Below are positions 1 through 9,512 of a stretch of 64,000 bases of DNA, piece by piece (the first letter of the stretch is position 1; every line of letters begins with the position of its first letter). This DNA is from CAXBGS01 sp963975425 (GTDB lineage: Bacteria > Planctomycetota > Planctomycetia > Pirellulales > Pirellulaceae). Location of the stretch: contig CAXBGS010000014.1 in the NCBI GenBank assembly GCA_963975425.1, positions 119,931 through 183,930 of the forward strand. The letters are read 5' to 3'. A program made the translations under genes and the position numbers. The notes under the pieces are model-generated. The model was not told the DNA's origin and did not search any database. It was given only the letters and a program-made list of their open reading frames with translations.

Positions 1-85
1 TCTACCGCCGGCTACTGCATTGATGCCGGCAGCCGCATTGATTCAGACGGTCCAGCGTTCCCGTCCCAGGTTCAATGCCAAAAAC

Positions 86-1882
86 CTAGCGGAACAGTTG
101 TTCGATCGTATCGGCGATTTGTTTCGGGGCCGCGCCGGGGACCTCTTCTGACGATTGGAGCCATCCAATCGCTTCATTGCGATAGTCACGATTGGCGTTG
201 GGCGCGATCGCTTGATAACACGCTTTGGCGACGTGATTCGTAGCCTTGTCTTGCGGCAAAGCGAACTCGGCCATGCGATGCGCCAAATTCATAGGCAGCT
301 CGTCGAACGTGAACGACTTGTTCTTGCCGGCGTAACGAATGACCAACAAGTTGGGCGCGACTTCCACCACCGCAATGGTCAACGCGTCGCCCACTTGGAT
401 TGACTCGGCGGGTTGTCGTGACAGCACACCGCGTTCGATCGCGCCGTAATAATAAGCCGCCAAGTCGGCGAGTTCGTAAAGTATGTCGACTTCCTTTCGC
501 TGATCATCCGTCATCAACGATTCCTTTAGCGTGGAAGCGGCCGGTGTCATTTCTTTCCATTTGGCGTTGCGGATCAGTTCGCGAAGATCCTCGATCTTGG
601 CGTCCATTACTTTGACGCTCTCTTCGCTCATTTCTATTTCACCGGACTCACTTGCCGGCCGGACAGCCATGACCGCCGAAGGGTCTTCCATTGGCCCGTT
701 CATTGGCCCGTTCATTGGCCCGTTCATCGCCGCGGGTTCACTGGAGTTCATTGCAGGCGTGGGGGCCTCAGGATCGGCCGACTGCGCATCACTGTTTTGC
801 ATGTCACCGTTTTGCATCGCCGTGTTTTGCATCGCAGTGTCTTGCATTTTATTGCTCTGTGCCTGGGCGGGCTGTTGGTCCGGATCCCGGTCCAGCAATT
901 CTTGCAGTTCCGGCGGCAATCCTTCGATGGGCTCGCCATCCTGCAGCAGACTTGGTTCGTCGGCCGATGGTGCTTCCATCCCGTTGGCCAGCGACTTTGG
1001 CATGACGGGATCAAAGCTGGGTTCGCTCGCGGGTCGGTCGACCGCAACCGGCTGGTCAATCGCAACGGGTCTCGCGGCAACACTCTTGTTTCCTGTACTT
1101 GGCTTGCCGGTGCTAATCGTTAGCGAACCATTTGTTTTAGAGATTGCCAGTTCACCTGGACCGTAGAACACAAAGTAGCCAAGAATGCCGATGACCAAGA
1201 ATAGTCCTAACGTCATCAGGCCCAAAAACAAATTGGAATTAGAACGTCGCCGCCGCCGCGATGTACCGCTCTTGACGGTGACCAATTTCGGCGCGGCGGC
1301 AAGATCGCCGACCGGTGAAACCGGTGTTGATGTTGACGGTGCGGGAACCGATGTTGGTGCCGGAACCGTTGACGGTGTGGCGGGCGCCATGGGTGAAACG
1401 CTGGCGTCGGGCAAAATGCCGGCCAATGGATCGGTGGTGGGCAAGACACCGGCAAGCGGATCCGTCGGCGGATCGTTCGCCGATTCGCTTGCCGGGTCGG
1501 GAAGATGCACGATACCGAATTTGGCATCCAGTTCATTCCGCTTTTGTGGATCCTTCAGAATCGATTCGGCTTGTTGGACCAGTTTGGCGGCCGTTTTCCA
1601 GACCTTCGGGTCGGAGTTGTCTTTTCGTTTTTTCAGCCGAGAGATTGTCGACCTGATCGCCGACGCGACGACGTTCGCATCCGATTCACCCGGCTCGAGT
1701 CCGAAAACCTGGTACGCGTGCGGGTACTTCTCACCGCTTGGGATCGGCAGCAGATCGGAGACTTTACTGGCGGGCATATCGCTGGCGAAGGTCGTGGTGC
1801 TAAGGGAGGTAGGAGCTAGGGAATTCTCCGATGCGGGCGCCGGATCGGACGTCGACGCACGGTGGAATCGTCGTTCCTGCAT
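86..1882 (-). CDS. Membrane protein with J-like N-terminal domain
   Basis: Function unknown. The start was set at the ATG at 1882 because the longer reading (2014) would run into coaX; this gives 598 aa and a 43-base gap after coaX. Residues about 50-125 (YQVFGLEPGES... and a segment ending LKDPQKRNELDAKFG) look like a J-domain fold but have no HPD motif, so DnaK stimulation is not expected. A Pro/Thr/Ser-rich stretch follows, then a basic run (SRRRRRSN) and one membrane helix (LFLGLMTLGLFLVIGILGYFVFY). The part after it is low-complexity, with short tandem repeats such as MNGP x3 and TAMQN/GDMQN. It sits last in the obgE-coaX run. A J-like domain in front of a single membrane helix is a recurrent planctomycete arrangement, but the role is not known to me. 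Confidence 0.75.
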   Translation of the reverse strand: MQERRFHRASTSDPAPASENSLAPTSLSTTTFASDMPASKVSDLLPIPSGEKYPHAYQVFGLEPGESDANVVASAIRSTISRLKKRKDNSDPKVWKTAAKLVQQAESILKDPQKRNELDAKFGIVHLPDPASESANDPPTDPLAGVLPTTDPLAGILPDASVSPMAPATPSTVPAPTSVPAPSTSTPVSPVGDLAAAPKLVTVKSGTSRRRRRSNSNLFLGLMTLGLFLVIGILGYFVFYGPGELAISKTNGSLTISTGKPSTGNKSVAARPVAIDQPVAVDRPASEPSFDPVMPKSLANGMEAPSADEPSLLQDGEPIEGLPPELQELLDRDPDQQPAQAQSNKMQDTAMQNTAMQNGDMQNSDAQSADPEAPTPAMNSSEPAAMNGPMNGPMNGPMEDPSAVMAVRPASESGEIEMSEESVKVMDAKIEDLRELIRNAKWKEMTPAASTLKESLMTDDQRKEVDILYELADLAAYYYGAIERGVLSRQPAESIQVGDALTIAVVEVAPNLLVIRYAGKNKSFTFDELPMNLAHRMAEFALPQDKATNHVAKACYQAIAPNANRDYRNEAIGWLQSSEEVPGAAPKQIADTIEQLFR

Positions 1883-1925
1883 TATACCTCTGGTGACGAG
1901 AGGGCCGAAACGTTGAATCTCGCGT

Positions 1926-2765
1926 TCATTCAGCCATTTGCAGCAGGCCGCGACAGGCCAGATTGCTAACTTGCTGATGCTGCTGTCGCAAGTATTTCGA
2001 GATGATCGCGGCATCGCCCCCCGTCACAACCAGTCTCGCCGCCGCCGGATCGTCACCGTTGGCGCATTCCTGATTCGATGCATATTGTTCGGCCAGACGA
2101 TCGATTCCCGCAGCTGCACCGGTTAAAACGCCAAGTCGGATCGCGTCAACCGTATTTTTGGCCGGCCGTAATCGCTGGCATGCCTGCGTGCCGGGTTTGC
2201 ATTCCGACGCGGTGCTTGCCTGTTGCCATTCGATTTTTGGCAACGCGTCGGTCCCGGTTGCGAGGACTCGCGTCTGCAATCGCAGCCCCGGCATGATCGC
2301 TCCGCCATGAAAGTGGCCTTGATCGCAAACCCAGTCGACCGTGATCGCGCTGCCGGCATCGACGACGACGACGGCCGACTTGAAACGGTTCCACGCGGCA
2401 AAGGCGCCCAGCAATCGGTCCACCCCGACGCGACCGGGATCGTCGACGTCGGCTTGGATCGGGACGTCGACCGAGTGGACTTGCTTGATCGATGCGGATC
2501 CGTCACCACGTTCGATGGCGCGACCAAGTTGATCTGCGGCTTCACGGTGAACGCTCGCAATCCACCAACACGTTCGGTTGCAGCCCGCGTGTTCGCGCAC
2601 CCAGTCGATCGCGGCGGTGTGCCAATCGGGCGCGTCGAGATAAATCGAGTGTTCGTCTAGACGGTTCGAGTCGTCTTTGTCAACAAACGATTCGTGTCGG
2701 CGCACGCATAGCTTTAGCGCCGAATTGCCGACATCGGCGGCGACCGTACAGACATCCGAGTTCAC
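1926..2765 (-). CDS. coaX: Type III pantothenate kinase (CoaX)
   Basis: Phosphorylates pantothenate, the first step of coenzyme A synthesis, in the cytoplasm. The 279 aa product carries the ASKHA-fold signatures of type III enzymes: the phosphate-1 loop DVGNSALKL near the N-terminus, GVDRLLGAFAAW, the DAGSAITVDWV loop (usually DxGTAxT) and GGAIMPGLRL. Length is normal for the family (about 250-280). The start codon is GTG at 2765, overlapping the obgE stop as GTGA, which suggests translational coupling. Type III enzymes are insensitive to CoA feedback. No other pantothenate kinase is visible here. Confidence 0.92.
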   Translation of the reverse strand: MNSDVCTVAADVGNSALKLCVRRHESFVDKDDSNRLDEHSIYLDAPDWHTAAIDWVREHAGCNRTCWWIASVHREAADQLGRAIERGDGSASIKQVHSVDVPIQADVDDPGRVGVDRLLGAFAAWNRFKSAVVVVDAGSAITVDWVCDQGHFHGGAIMPGLRLQTRVLATGTDALPKIEWQQASTASECKPGTQACQRLRPAKNTVDAIRLGVLTGAAAGIDRLAEQYASNQECANGDDPAAARLVVTGGDAAIISKYLRQQHQQVSNLACRGLLQMAE

Positions 2766-3928
2766 TGAGCGCCCTTCGCCGCGGGATCGTCGAAATCTTT
2801 CGATTGATGATCATCGGACAGCGCGGCGGTTGGGCCGGCCAAGTGTGGCGGTACACGTCGGGGACGGGCGTCGTTCGATTCCGCTTCGTCGCTTTGACGC
2901 AGAATCGGCACTTCCTCGCCTGCAGCCTGCATGCGGGCACGTCGTTGGCTGACCCGATCCATGATTTCGTGTTTCAGTTCGTCCAGTCCGTCGCCGACCA
3001 TCGCGCTGATCAAAAAGACCGTCTTTCCGGTTCGTTCCGACAGAGCTTGGTGAACCGCGGCGGCCGATTCCATTTCGCTTTTGGTGACGACGATGATTTC
3101 ATCTCGTTCGGCCAGCGTGGCGTCGTATTCCGCCAATTCGCTGCGAATGGCTTCGTAGTTCTCGATCGGGTCAGATTCGTCAGTCGGTTCCGGTTCAACG
3201 AGGTGAACGAGCAAACCGGCCCGCTCGACGTGTCGCAAGAATTCGTGCCCCAACCCGACGCCGTCGCTGGCGCCTTCGATCAATCCTGGGATGTCGGCCA
3301 GCACAAAGGACCGTTCGCCGGTGACGTCAACGATGCCAAGATTGGGATGCTTGGTTGTAAAGGGATAGTCTGCGATCTCGGGCCGCGCACTGCTGATGCG
3401 ACTCAGCAGCGTGCTCTTGCCTGCGTTGGGCATACCGACCAAGCCGACATCGGCGATCGATTTCAATTCCATGATGACCCGGCGGGTTTCGCCCAATTCG
3501 CCCGGCGTCGATTCGCGCGGTGCGCGATTGGTACTGTTCTTAAAGAATGCGTTTCCACGTCCGCCGCGTCCGCCGCGAGCGACGACAAACTCATCGCCCG
3601 GATGGATCAGATCTTTGATGACGTAACCGTCTTCTGCATCGATGACGGTGGTGCCCGGTGGAACCAACAACACCTCGTCGCGACCGTTCTTGCCGTTCCG
3701 TTTGGCACCCTGGCCGGGTTGGCCTTTCTCGCCGCGATAGAAATGCCGATTCGCGTATGCGGCGAGGCTGTTGACGCCGTGCTGGGCGTGCAAAATCAGG
3801 CTGCCACCGTTGCCGCCGTCTCCGCCATCGGGACCGCCTCGCGGCACGAATTTCTCGCGACGCATGCTGCTGCAACCGTCGCCGCCTTTGCCGGCTTGTA
3901 ATTCGATTTGGACGCGGTCGACGAACAT
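2762..3928 (-). CDS. obgE: Obg-family GTPase (ObgE/CgtA)
   Basis: Essential ribosome-associated GTPase acting in 50S assembly and stress signalling. The N-terminal glycine-rich Obg fold is clear (AGKGGDGCSSMRREKFVPRG and following Gly runs), then the G domain: P-loop GMPNAGKSTLL, switch DIPGLIEGA, VTKSE for the usual NKxD, and an SA motif. The acidic, Arg-rich C-terminal tail is variable in the family. I use the ATG at 3928 (MFVDRVQIELQ); the reading can be extended two codons to a TTG, but family members begin with M-F-V/I-D. Its stop overlaps the coaX GTG. The gene upstream (4020-5042) is on the same strand 91 bases away. Confidence 0.95.
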   Translation of the reverse strand: MFVDRVQIELQAGKGGDGCSSMRREKFVPRGGPDGGDGGNGGSLILHAQHGVNSLAAYANRHFYRGEKGQPGQGAKRNGKNGRDEVLLVPPGTTVIDAEDGYVIKDLIHPGDEFVVARGGRGGRGNAFFKNSTNRAPRESTPGELGETRRVIMELKSIADVGLVGMPNAGKSTLLSRISSARPEIADYPFTTKHPNLGIVDVTGERSFVLADIPGLIEGASDGVGLGHEFLRHVERAGLLVHLVEPEPTDESDPIENYEAIRSELAEYDATLAERDEIIVVTKSEMESAAAVHQALSERTGKTVFLISAMVGDGLDELKHEIMDRVSQRRARMQAAGEEVPILRQSDEAESNDARPRRVPPHLAGPTAALSDDHQSKDFDDPAAKGAQ

Positions 3929-4019
3929 GAACAAAAATCACACGTGAGGGGGGGCAATGATCAGCGGGGGCCGGCATGATACTGGCCCGCAGTGTCGACC
4001 CTCGCTCGAATCCCCCAGA

Positions 4020-5042
4020 CTATCGAAAGATCCACCGATAGTCGAGTCGCTCGTCCAGCCCATATTGCTGCAACACGTACTGTTGGTCCTTTTCATTCTC
4101 GTACGCGGGCACGCCGAACCGGATTCGGTCTTCCGTCTGCAGGATGGCGTCGCCGGGGCGAAAGAAGTTCAGCTGCAGGGCTTTTCGGCGGTAGGGGGAA
4201 TCGGCCGATTGCTCGTCTTGCTCAAACGCATTGGTCAAGCCAAAGACATTGACCGAAACAAAATCCATTGCGGGATCGACGTCGGTCCAAGTCGCGACAC
4301 CCCAGACGCCCGGCCCGGACGCATCGCTGCTATAGGGAACCGTGACCCGCGAGATTTCCACGGTGTTGTAAAGCGGCGCCGTGATCTGTTCGCGAATGGC
4401 GATCTTGTCTTTGGCTGTCGGTAAGATTCGGTCAACGTACTCGGTGCCGGCTTTGTGATTGATCAGTTTCAGCATGGGAAAGACGCGTCGCGATGCGTAG
4501 CTGACCGATTCGATTCGTTTATAAAGCGGCGCGCCGGCAACCTGGTCCACCGCCGGTCGCAGGTCGCCGCCCCGGTATCGAATCCGAAAGACCATGTACC
4601 AAACCAACTTTCGCTGCAGCCGGCCGTCGGCACGAGGCACATCGACGTAGATTTGCCGAAGCGGCTTGAACGAAAATTCAAAGCAATGGATTTCGCGTCG
4701 CAGGATCACCTGCTTTGCCATTTCCGTCAGCGTGCGGCTGCGAGGATCAAAGTGCGGGGCACCCTCGGGAAAATTTGGCGCGTCCCATCGAATCTCGGGA
4801 TACGAGTCCAGCAAGTCCTGCAGCGTCAATGTTCCGCTGAAGGTCTCTTTCGCATCCGGGGCTGGCGGGATGACGGTGACGACGCCCGGTGCGAAATCCG
4901 TTTGCTCGCGCGTCGACGGATCTTTTCGATTTTGACCGTCTTGGGCAATCGCCGATTGACACGTCAATCCGATCAGAATCGTCAGAATGAACCACGATGC
5001 CGCGGCATAAGCAGTGCTACGAGTTGCGAGTGTTGCAGGCAT
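4020..5042 (-). CDS. Secreted protein of unknown function
   Basis: 340 aa from the ATG at 5042, chosen because it places a good signal peptide (hydrophobic core SWFILTILIGLTC, then SAIAQ as a likely cleavage site) near the N-terminus; an ATG 13 codons upstream (5081) is also possible. The mature part has no motif I recognise. It contains a Leu-rich LQDLLDSYPEIRWDAP segment and many aromatic/charged beta-type stretches. Co-directional with obgE and with the other exported protein upstream. It resembles conserved planctomycete exported proteins without assigned role. Confidence 0.75.
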   Translation of the reverse strand: MPATLATRSTAYAAASWFILTILIGLTCQSAIAQDGQNRKDPSTREQTDFAPGVVTVIPPAPDAKETFSGTLTLQDLLDSYPEIRWDAPNFPEGAPHFDPRSRTLTEMAKQVILRREIHCFEFSFKPLRQIYVDVPRADGRLQRKLVWYMVFRIRYRGGDLRPAVDQVAGAPLYKRIESVSYASRRVFPMLKLINHKAGTEYVDRILPTAKDKIAIREQITAPLYNTVEISRVTVPYSSDASGPGVWGVATWTDVDPAMDFVSVNVFGLTNAFEQDEQSADSPYRRKALQLNFFRPGDAILQTEDRIRFGVPAYENEKDQQYVLQQYGLDERLDYRWIFR

Positions 5043-5236
5043 GGTCGGTCCGTTGTGATTTCCGTGCGGTCGTGGCCGCAACGAGGTCGTCTAAAGTTCT
5101 TACGCAGGTGGTGAGCAAACGGGTTGCATCGCTGGTCCCGAGTGCTTCGGATAGATGCCGAGTGCTTCGGATAACCGGCGGGGTCGAATATCCAGTGGAA
5201 CCAGCAGTCTAAATCGGGACTGGCCGGGGTGGTCGG

Positions 5237-6811
5237 TTATCGAAGGTCACTGGCTGATTGTACATCGGCGATTTCATTCTTGGGCGAATTTGTTGCCACA
5301 TCGGCCTGTGACTTTCCCGTCGCCGGCTCGCGGGAATCCATCGTTTCAGCCTTTTCTGCTCTCGTGACTGCTTTTGTCCCTTCACCCCGCTGCAGCTCAT
5401 TCGGTTGCAGGAATTGCATGGTACTGGCCAGCTGCACGTCTGATCCGGCAAACCGGTCGATGCTTTGACCGTCCATCGTGAACGTGGCCACGACGCGGCG
5501 CCCAGAATCGTCCGAGAAATGCATCATGATCCACTGGATCGGGACACCCTGAACCTCGCCCTGGGCAACGACCCGCAGGACTCGCAGACCCGATTCACTT
5601 AGCCGTTGGTCGGCCTCGATCAATTGACTCAAGTTGGGGCCCAGAGATTCTTTGACATCGGTTTGGAACGCTTCCAAGGTCAATTGGCGACCCGGTTGCA
5701 GTGTCGCCAGGGGCCGCAAATCGCACTGTGCGATGCTGCGGTCATTCTCGATCATCCGCAGCATGGCGGAACCGGGAATGTCGCCCATCAGTCGCCAATG
5801 TCGATCCAGCAGCACGCTGACACCGACCTCGCGACTGATCTGTTCCACGTACAAGCGATCTTGCGGCGTGGGGGATTGGAATGAAAGCGGTGCGGGTTTG
5901 GGCGGCAGCGCGACGACTTGGTCCAGCGGCCGACGAATCATCTTGATCGTCGCGGCGACATCGAATCCCGGCTCCGCTTTTCCGATCTCGCGTGTCTCGT
6001 GAATTGCCATCGTCAACCACGTGCATGTTCCCAATGCGCGATCGAAAGTCATCTTGCCGATTGTGCGCAGCCGGGTCGGCACGCCGTCGACGGACCCATC
6101 GATTTTGCCTTCGAACTGAAGCTTTGCGGATTCTTCATCAAACGAAACGATTTCCACCGCGACGTCGGACGCATCGACGGACGTCAGATTCAACAACGAG
6201 GTCATCGCTTCGCGCGACGGGTGATATCGATCGCCGACACGCACCGCTTTGGTTGGCATCAGTCCATCAACGGCAACGCTCGAAACAGGGATCCGCAACA
6301 AATCCAGTTCATCGTGTCGGAAGTAATCTTCGGTGGCATAGATTGTCTCGGGCAACGATTCGCGACGAATGATCGTTTGACGCACTGAATCTCGCAAACC
6401 TGCTTGTTGTTCATTGCGGTTCAGTTTGCTTGACTGTTTGGCGACGTGAAAGAAACGCTCGACCGCCGTGACTTCCGAGCTGCGGTCGGCATCTTTGGGG
6501 CGTCGATACCGTTCTTCGTAATCGAACAAAACGTTGCCTTCGATCGGCAACTTCTTGTGGCTCTTTCGCGAAACCAGTGGATTCTCGGGAACGTCGACGT
6601 TCCCTTTGGTATCCATCTCAATACGGACCCGAAACAAGTCGTTTCGGTTCTTCGGCGTTAACAGCACAGCGGCGGACGTTTCAGAGTCGCCCGCCAGCAA
6701 CGCGGAACACGGCACAGCGGCAGCGGTACCCAACATGGCAGTACCCAACAGAAACGTGCGGCGACCGGGACGTGTCACAAAAGAAAGCTTCGAATAATCC
6801 ATCAGATTCAT
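5237..6811 (-). CDS. Probable Tat-exported protein of unknown function
   Basis: 524 aa. The N-terminus has a twin-arginine motif (PGRRTFLLG) followed by a hydrophobic Ala-rich segment (TAMLGTAAAVPCSALLA), so export through the Tat route is likely, implying folding in the cytoplasm. The rest is soluble and rich in beta-type segments; I see no catalytic motif and no cofactor-binding pattern, which would be the usual reason for Tat use. The C-terminal 60 residues are charged and low-complexity. Not recognised as a named family. It is followed by the secreted protein at 4020-5042 on the same strand. Confidence 0.72.
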   Translation of the reverse strand: MNLMDYSKLSFVTRPGRRTFLLGTAMLGTAAAVPCSALLAGDSETSAAVLLTPKNRNDLFRVRIEMDTKGNVDVPENPLVSRKSHKKLPIEGNVLFDYEERYRRPKDADRSSEVTAVERFFHVAKQSSKLNRNEQQAGLRDSVRQTIIRRESLPETIYATEDYFRHDELDLLRIPVSSVAVDGLMPTKAVRVGDRYHPSREAMTSLLNLTSVDASDVAVEIVSFDEESAKLQFEGKIDGSVDGVPTRLRTIGKMTFDRALGTCTWLTMAIHETREIGKAEPGFDVAATIKMIRRPLDQVVALPPKPAPLSFQSPTPQDRLYVEQISREVGVSVLLDRHWRLMGDIPGSAMLRMIENDRSIAQCDLRPLATLQPGRQLTLEAFQTDVKESLGPNLSQLIEADQRLSESGLRVLRVVAQGEVQGVPIQWIMMHFSDDSGRRVVATFTMDGQSIDRFAGSDVQLASTMQFLQPNELQRGEGTKAVTRAEKAETMDSREPATGKSQADVATNSPKNEIADVQSASDLR

Positions 6812-7587
6812 CGTGTGCTAGGGTCAAGAAAACGCGTTGTTTCTAAGATCGACCTCTCGAGAAGATCGATTCAGCCCACTTTCGCGCAAATGAAGAATCC
6901 GGGCATCGGCTTTAACGATTCTGAAACGTCCAAAGACCGTAGCGCTTGTCGCAGGAGTGACAACATGTCTCGCACTGAGACGAGAAACGCGTGCAAAAAA
7001 TGGAAATTATTACAACCAAAGTGGACTGCTGGTCAGCGTATTGAGCGGAACCTGACGCAATTTTCTGCGTCTAACTCTTTTGGTCACAATGGTTTGCGGT
7101 AAATTTCTTGGCGAAAAGTTGAGGATTTGGCGAGTTTGGTCCTGTATTTCCACTGTATCGATGCAGCCAAACCGACAGCTGCCATTTCGACGACCATCGA
7201 ACGACAGCAGCCGGGCGTAAAATATCTGTAAATCACGTCGTTTTTCAGTTTTTGCGCGCCCTGTGTCGGTGAAAACAGGCACTAAGACATCATCCAGTGA
7301 GCGAACTTGGCAGACGAATTACGCGTCTTACAATGCAGCGAACTGGGAACCAATCTGATCGCGGATGCGTATTAGATGTATTGGTCGGCGGCAAGGAGTC
7401 GTCGATCAGCCAGTGATCCATTGTGGTGATCTGCCTAAGAAAAAGGCGGTTAAGCACACAAAGGAAGCTGGCGAACAGGAGATCGCTCAAAGGATCGAGC
7501 GATACCCGGGACACACCGGTACCAAGTCGAGCGGCCCGCCGGGGCCGCAGGGAAGAAATCGACGGATTCGTACCAGGACTGGGAGAT
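6812..7587. other. Divergent intergenic region
   Basis: 776 bases between the Tat-exported protein (minus) and the sigma factor (plus). Open frames here are short and have no family resemblance. It must carry promoters for both sides; one plausible plus-strand promoter is listed at 7307-7334. The sigma-factor reading frame stays open upstream to 7423, but that segment reads as basic low-complexity and is probably untranslated leader. Confidence 0.5.
7307..7334 (+). promoter_or_regulatory. Candidate sigma-70 promoter for the sigma-factor gene
   Basis: TTGGCA at 7307-7312 and TACAAT at 7329-7334 with a 16-base spacer. This is close to the housekeeping consensus. A start near 7341 would leave a leader of about 250 bases before the chosen ATG. 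Confidence 0.4.
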
Positions 7588-9267
7588 ATGGCGATGCACG
7601 AAGAATATCGCGACGAGAAAATCAAAGAGCTCCGTGACCAACTGACCCGATTCGCGCCCAAAGCGAAGAAGGTTGAGCAGGCCGCGTTGGCTGAAAAACT
7701 ATATTCCGAGATTGAGCCGGATCGCACCTACGCATTCGACTACTTGTGCTTTCGTGTGACGAATTATCGTCCCGAGACACCGTCCCGGCACAGCATCGCC
7801 GCGCCCGATCTGAAGCACGATCTGCGTCTGCTGATCGAAGACCTCAGTGACTCCGCCGACATCGCGATCACCGAGGTTCCCGAACCGGTTCACACCGTCG
7901 ATGAACTCAGTCGGATGTTTAATGTTTCGACCAAGACGATCAGTCGTTGGCGTACATCCGGACTGGTCAGTCGCCGGTTGTTGTTCGGCGGTCGCAAACG
8001 CGTCGGGTTCCTGCACAGCAGCGTCGAGCGGTTCGTCAGCGATAACCGAGACAAGATTCGACGTGGCGAGCGGTTCAGCCAGCTTTCCGATGACGAAAAA
8101 AGCGAGATGATCGAACGCGCTCGGCAGTTGGTCGAAGGCGGCGCAAGCCTGTCGGACGTGACACGTCAGTTAGCCGAACAAATGAATCGCAGCCCCGAGA
8201 CGATTCGATACACATTAAAGAACTTTGACGCGGATCATCCATCGCTGGCGATTTTCCCGAATCATCGTGGCGTCTTGAATGACGACGACAAGCGTTCGAT
8301 TTTTCGTCAGTACTCGCAAGGTGCAACCGTTGCACAGCTGTCCAAGCGGTTCCAACGCACCCGGACCAGCATTCAACGCATCTTGTTGGAAATGCGAATG
8401 CAAGAAATCGGCGAAATGCCGCTCGACTACATCTACAACGAAGACTTTGAGGATGTGTCGCGCGAACCAGAATACCTCGGTGCGCCACCGGAACCTGCCA
8501 GTGCACCCCGCAAGGTTCGCGTGCCTTCGGGATTGCCAAGCTACTTGGCCGCCCTGTATGACGTGCCGCTGTTGACGCGAGAGCAAGAGTATCACTTGTT
8601 CCGTAAAATGAATTACCTCAAGCACAAAGCGAATCGCTTGCGCGAAACGCTCGAGGCGTCGGAGGGTTCGCGGTCAACGATCATGGACGAAATTGATTCG
8701 CTTTATGAAGCGGCCGTTCGTGTCAAGAACACGATTGTGCAAAGCAACTTGCGTTTGGTCGTCTCGATCGCGAAACGCCATGTTGCCAGCACGGACGATT
8801 TCTTCTCGCTGGTCAGCGACGGCAACATGTCGCTGATCCGTGCAGTCGAAAAGTTTGATTACTCGCGAGGCAATAAATTCAGTACCTATGCGTCGTGGGC
8901 GATCATGAAAAACTTCGCTCGGACGATCCCGAACGAGTTCAAGCACAAAGATCGATTCCGGACGACGACGGAAGAACTGTTCTTGTCGCGGCAAGACAAT
9001 CGCTTGGACCCCTATGCCGAAGAAACGGTACAGCGGTCGCGACAGCGTGAACTTTCCAAGATTTTGAATCGCTTGGATGAACGTGAACAGCAAATCATCA
9101 CGGCACGTTTCGGGCTGGGACGTGGAACCGAACCTTTGACTTTAAAGGAAGTCGGCGAAGCGATGGGTGTTACCAAGGAACGCATCCGCCAGTTGGAAGC
9201 CAGAGCCTTGAGTAAATTGCGAGATGCCGCTGATGAGGCGAAAATCGACGTTGAACTAGGATCGTAG
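7588..9267 (+). CDS. Sigma-70 family factor with extra N-terminal HTH domains
   Basis: RNA polymerase sigma factor, 559 aa from the ATG at 7588 (AGGA nine bases upstream; a second ATG at 7594 is equally possible, and the frame extends back to 7423). The last 250 residues carry the sigma core: a region 1.2-like segment (LPSYLAALYDVPLLTREQEY), region 2 (NLRLVVSIAKRHV ... GNMSLIRAVEKFDYSRGNKFSTYASWAI) and region 4 with its HTH (LTLKEVGEAMGVTKERIRQLE). The linker between regions 2 and 4 is only about 35 residues, so region 3 seems missing or much reduced. The N-terminal half is unusual: a MerR/excisionase-like HTH at about 102-150 (VDELSRMFNVSTKTISRW), then two more HTH-like segments at about 185-212 and 240-270. 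Followed by a clear terminator. Confidence 0.9.
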   Translation: MAMHEEYRDEKIKELRDQLTRFAPKAKKVEQAALAEKLYSEIEPDRTYAFDYLCFRVTNYRPETPSRHSIAAPDLKHDLRLLIEDLSDSADIAITEVPEPVHTVDELSRMFNVSTKTISRWRTSGLVSRRLLFGGRKRVGFLHSSVERFVSDNRDKIRRGERFSQLSDDEKSEMIERARQLVEGGASLSDVTRQLAEQMNRSPETIRYTLKNFDADHPSLAIFPNHRGVLNDDDKRSIFRQYSQGATVAQLSKRFQRTRTSIQRILLEMRMQEIGEMPLDYIYNEDFEDVSREPEYLGAPPEPASAPRKVRVPSGLPSYLAALYDVPLLTREQEYHLFRKMNYLKHKANRLRETLEASEGSRSTIMDEIDSLYEAAVRVKNTIVQSNLRLVVSIAKRHVASTDDFFSLVSDGNMSLIRAVEKFDYSRGNKFSTYASWAIMKNFARTIPNEFKHKDRFRTTTEELFLSRQDNRLDPYAEETVQRSRQRELSKILNRLDEREQQIITARFGLGRGTEPLTLKEVGEAMGVTKERIRQLEARALSKLRDAADEAKIDVELGS

Positions 9268-9289
9268 GCGTCACCGTTCTCTGCCACCG

Positions 9290-9313
9290 GACACATGCCC
9301 AACGGCATGTGTC
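9290..9313 (+). terminator. Hairpin just after the sigma-factor stop
   Basis: Perfect 10-base arms GACACATGCC / GGCATGTGTC with a CAAC loop, 22 bases after the stop codon. No U-tract follows, so it may stabilise the 3' end rather than terminate. Confidence 0.4.
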
Positions 9314-9351
9314 TCTGGCCGGCGCGTATCGATGATCTTTCTCTCCACGAA

Positions 9352-9387
9352 ACACCTGCATCGAGGCCCCTCGATGCGGGTGTTTTT
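9352..9387 (+). terminator. Rho-independent terminator
   Basis: Arms of 15 bases (9352-9366 and 9369-9383, one mismatch) with a CC loop, followed by a T-rich run. Ends the sigma-factor transcript before the aldo/keto reductase. Confidence 0.75.
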
Positions 9388-9512
9388 CGTTTCTGCTAAG
9401 TTAGCGGCCGAAATAGCATTGCTGGTGACCATGCCCCCTTTCTGCGGCCTTGCGTCGGACCAAATAATGCTCTCGCATTCACTCTTCAAGACTTCAATCT
9501 TAGATTCGGCTC

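Noticed and set aside
1..151. Plus-strand frame open from the window start to 151
   Set aside because: Could be the tail of a gene cut by the window edge, but overlaps the end of the minus-strand gene and shows no recognisable pattern.
2492..3901. 469-residue plus-strand frame over coaX/obgE
   Set aside because: Antisense to two clearly conserved genes; its translation is Arg/Phe-rich and matches no family.
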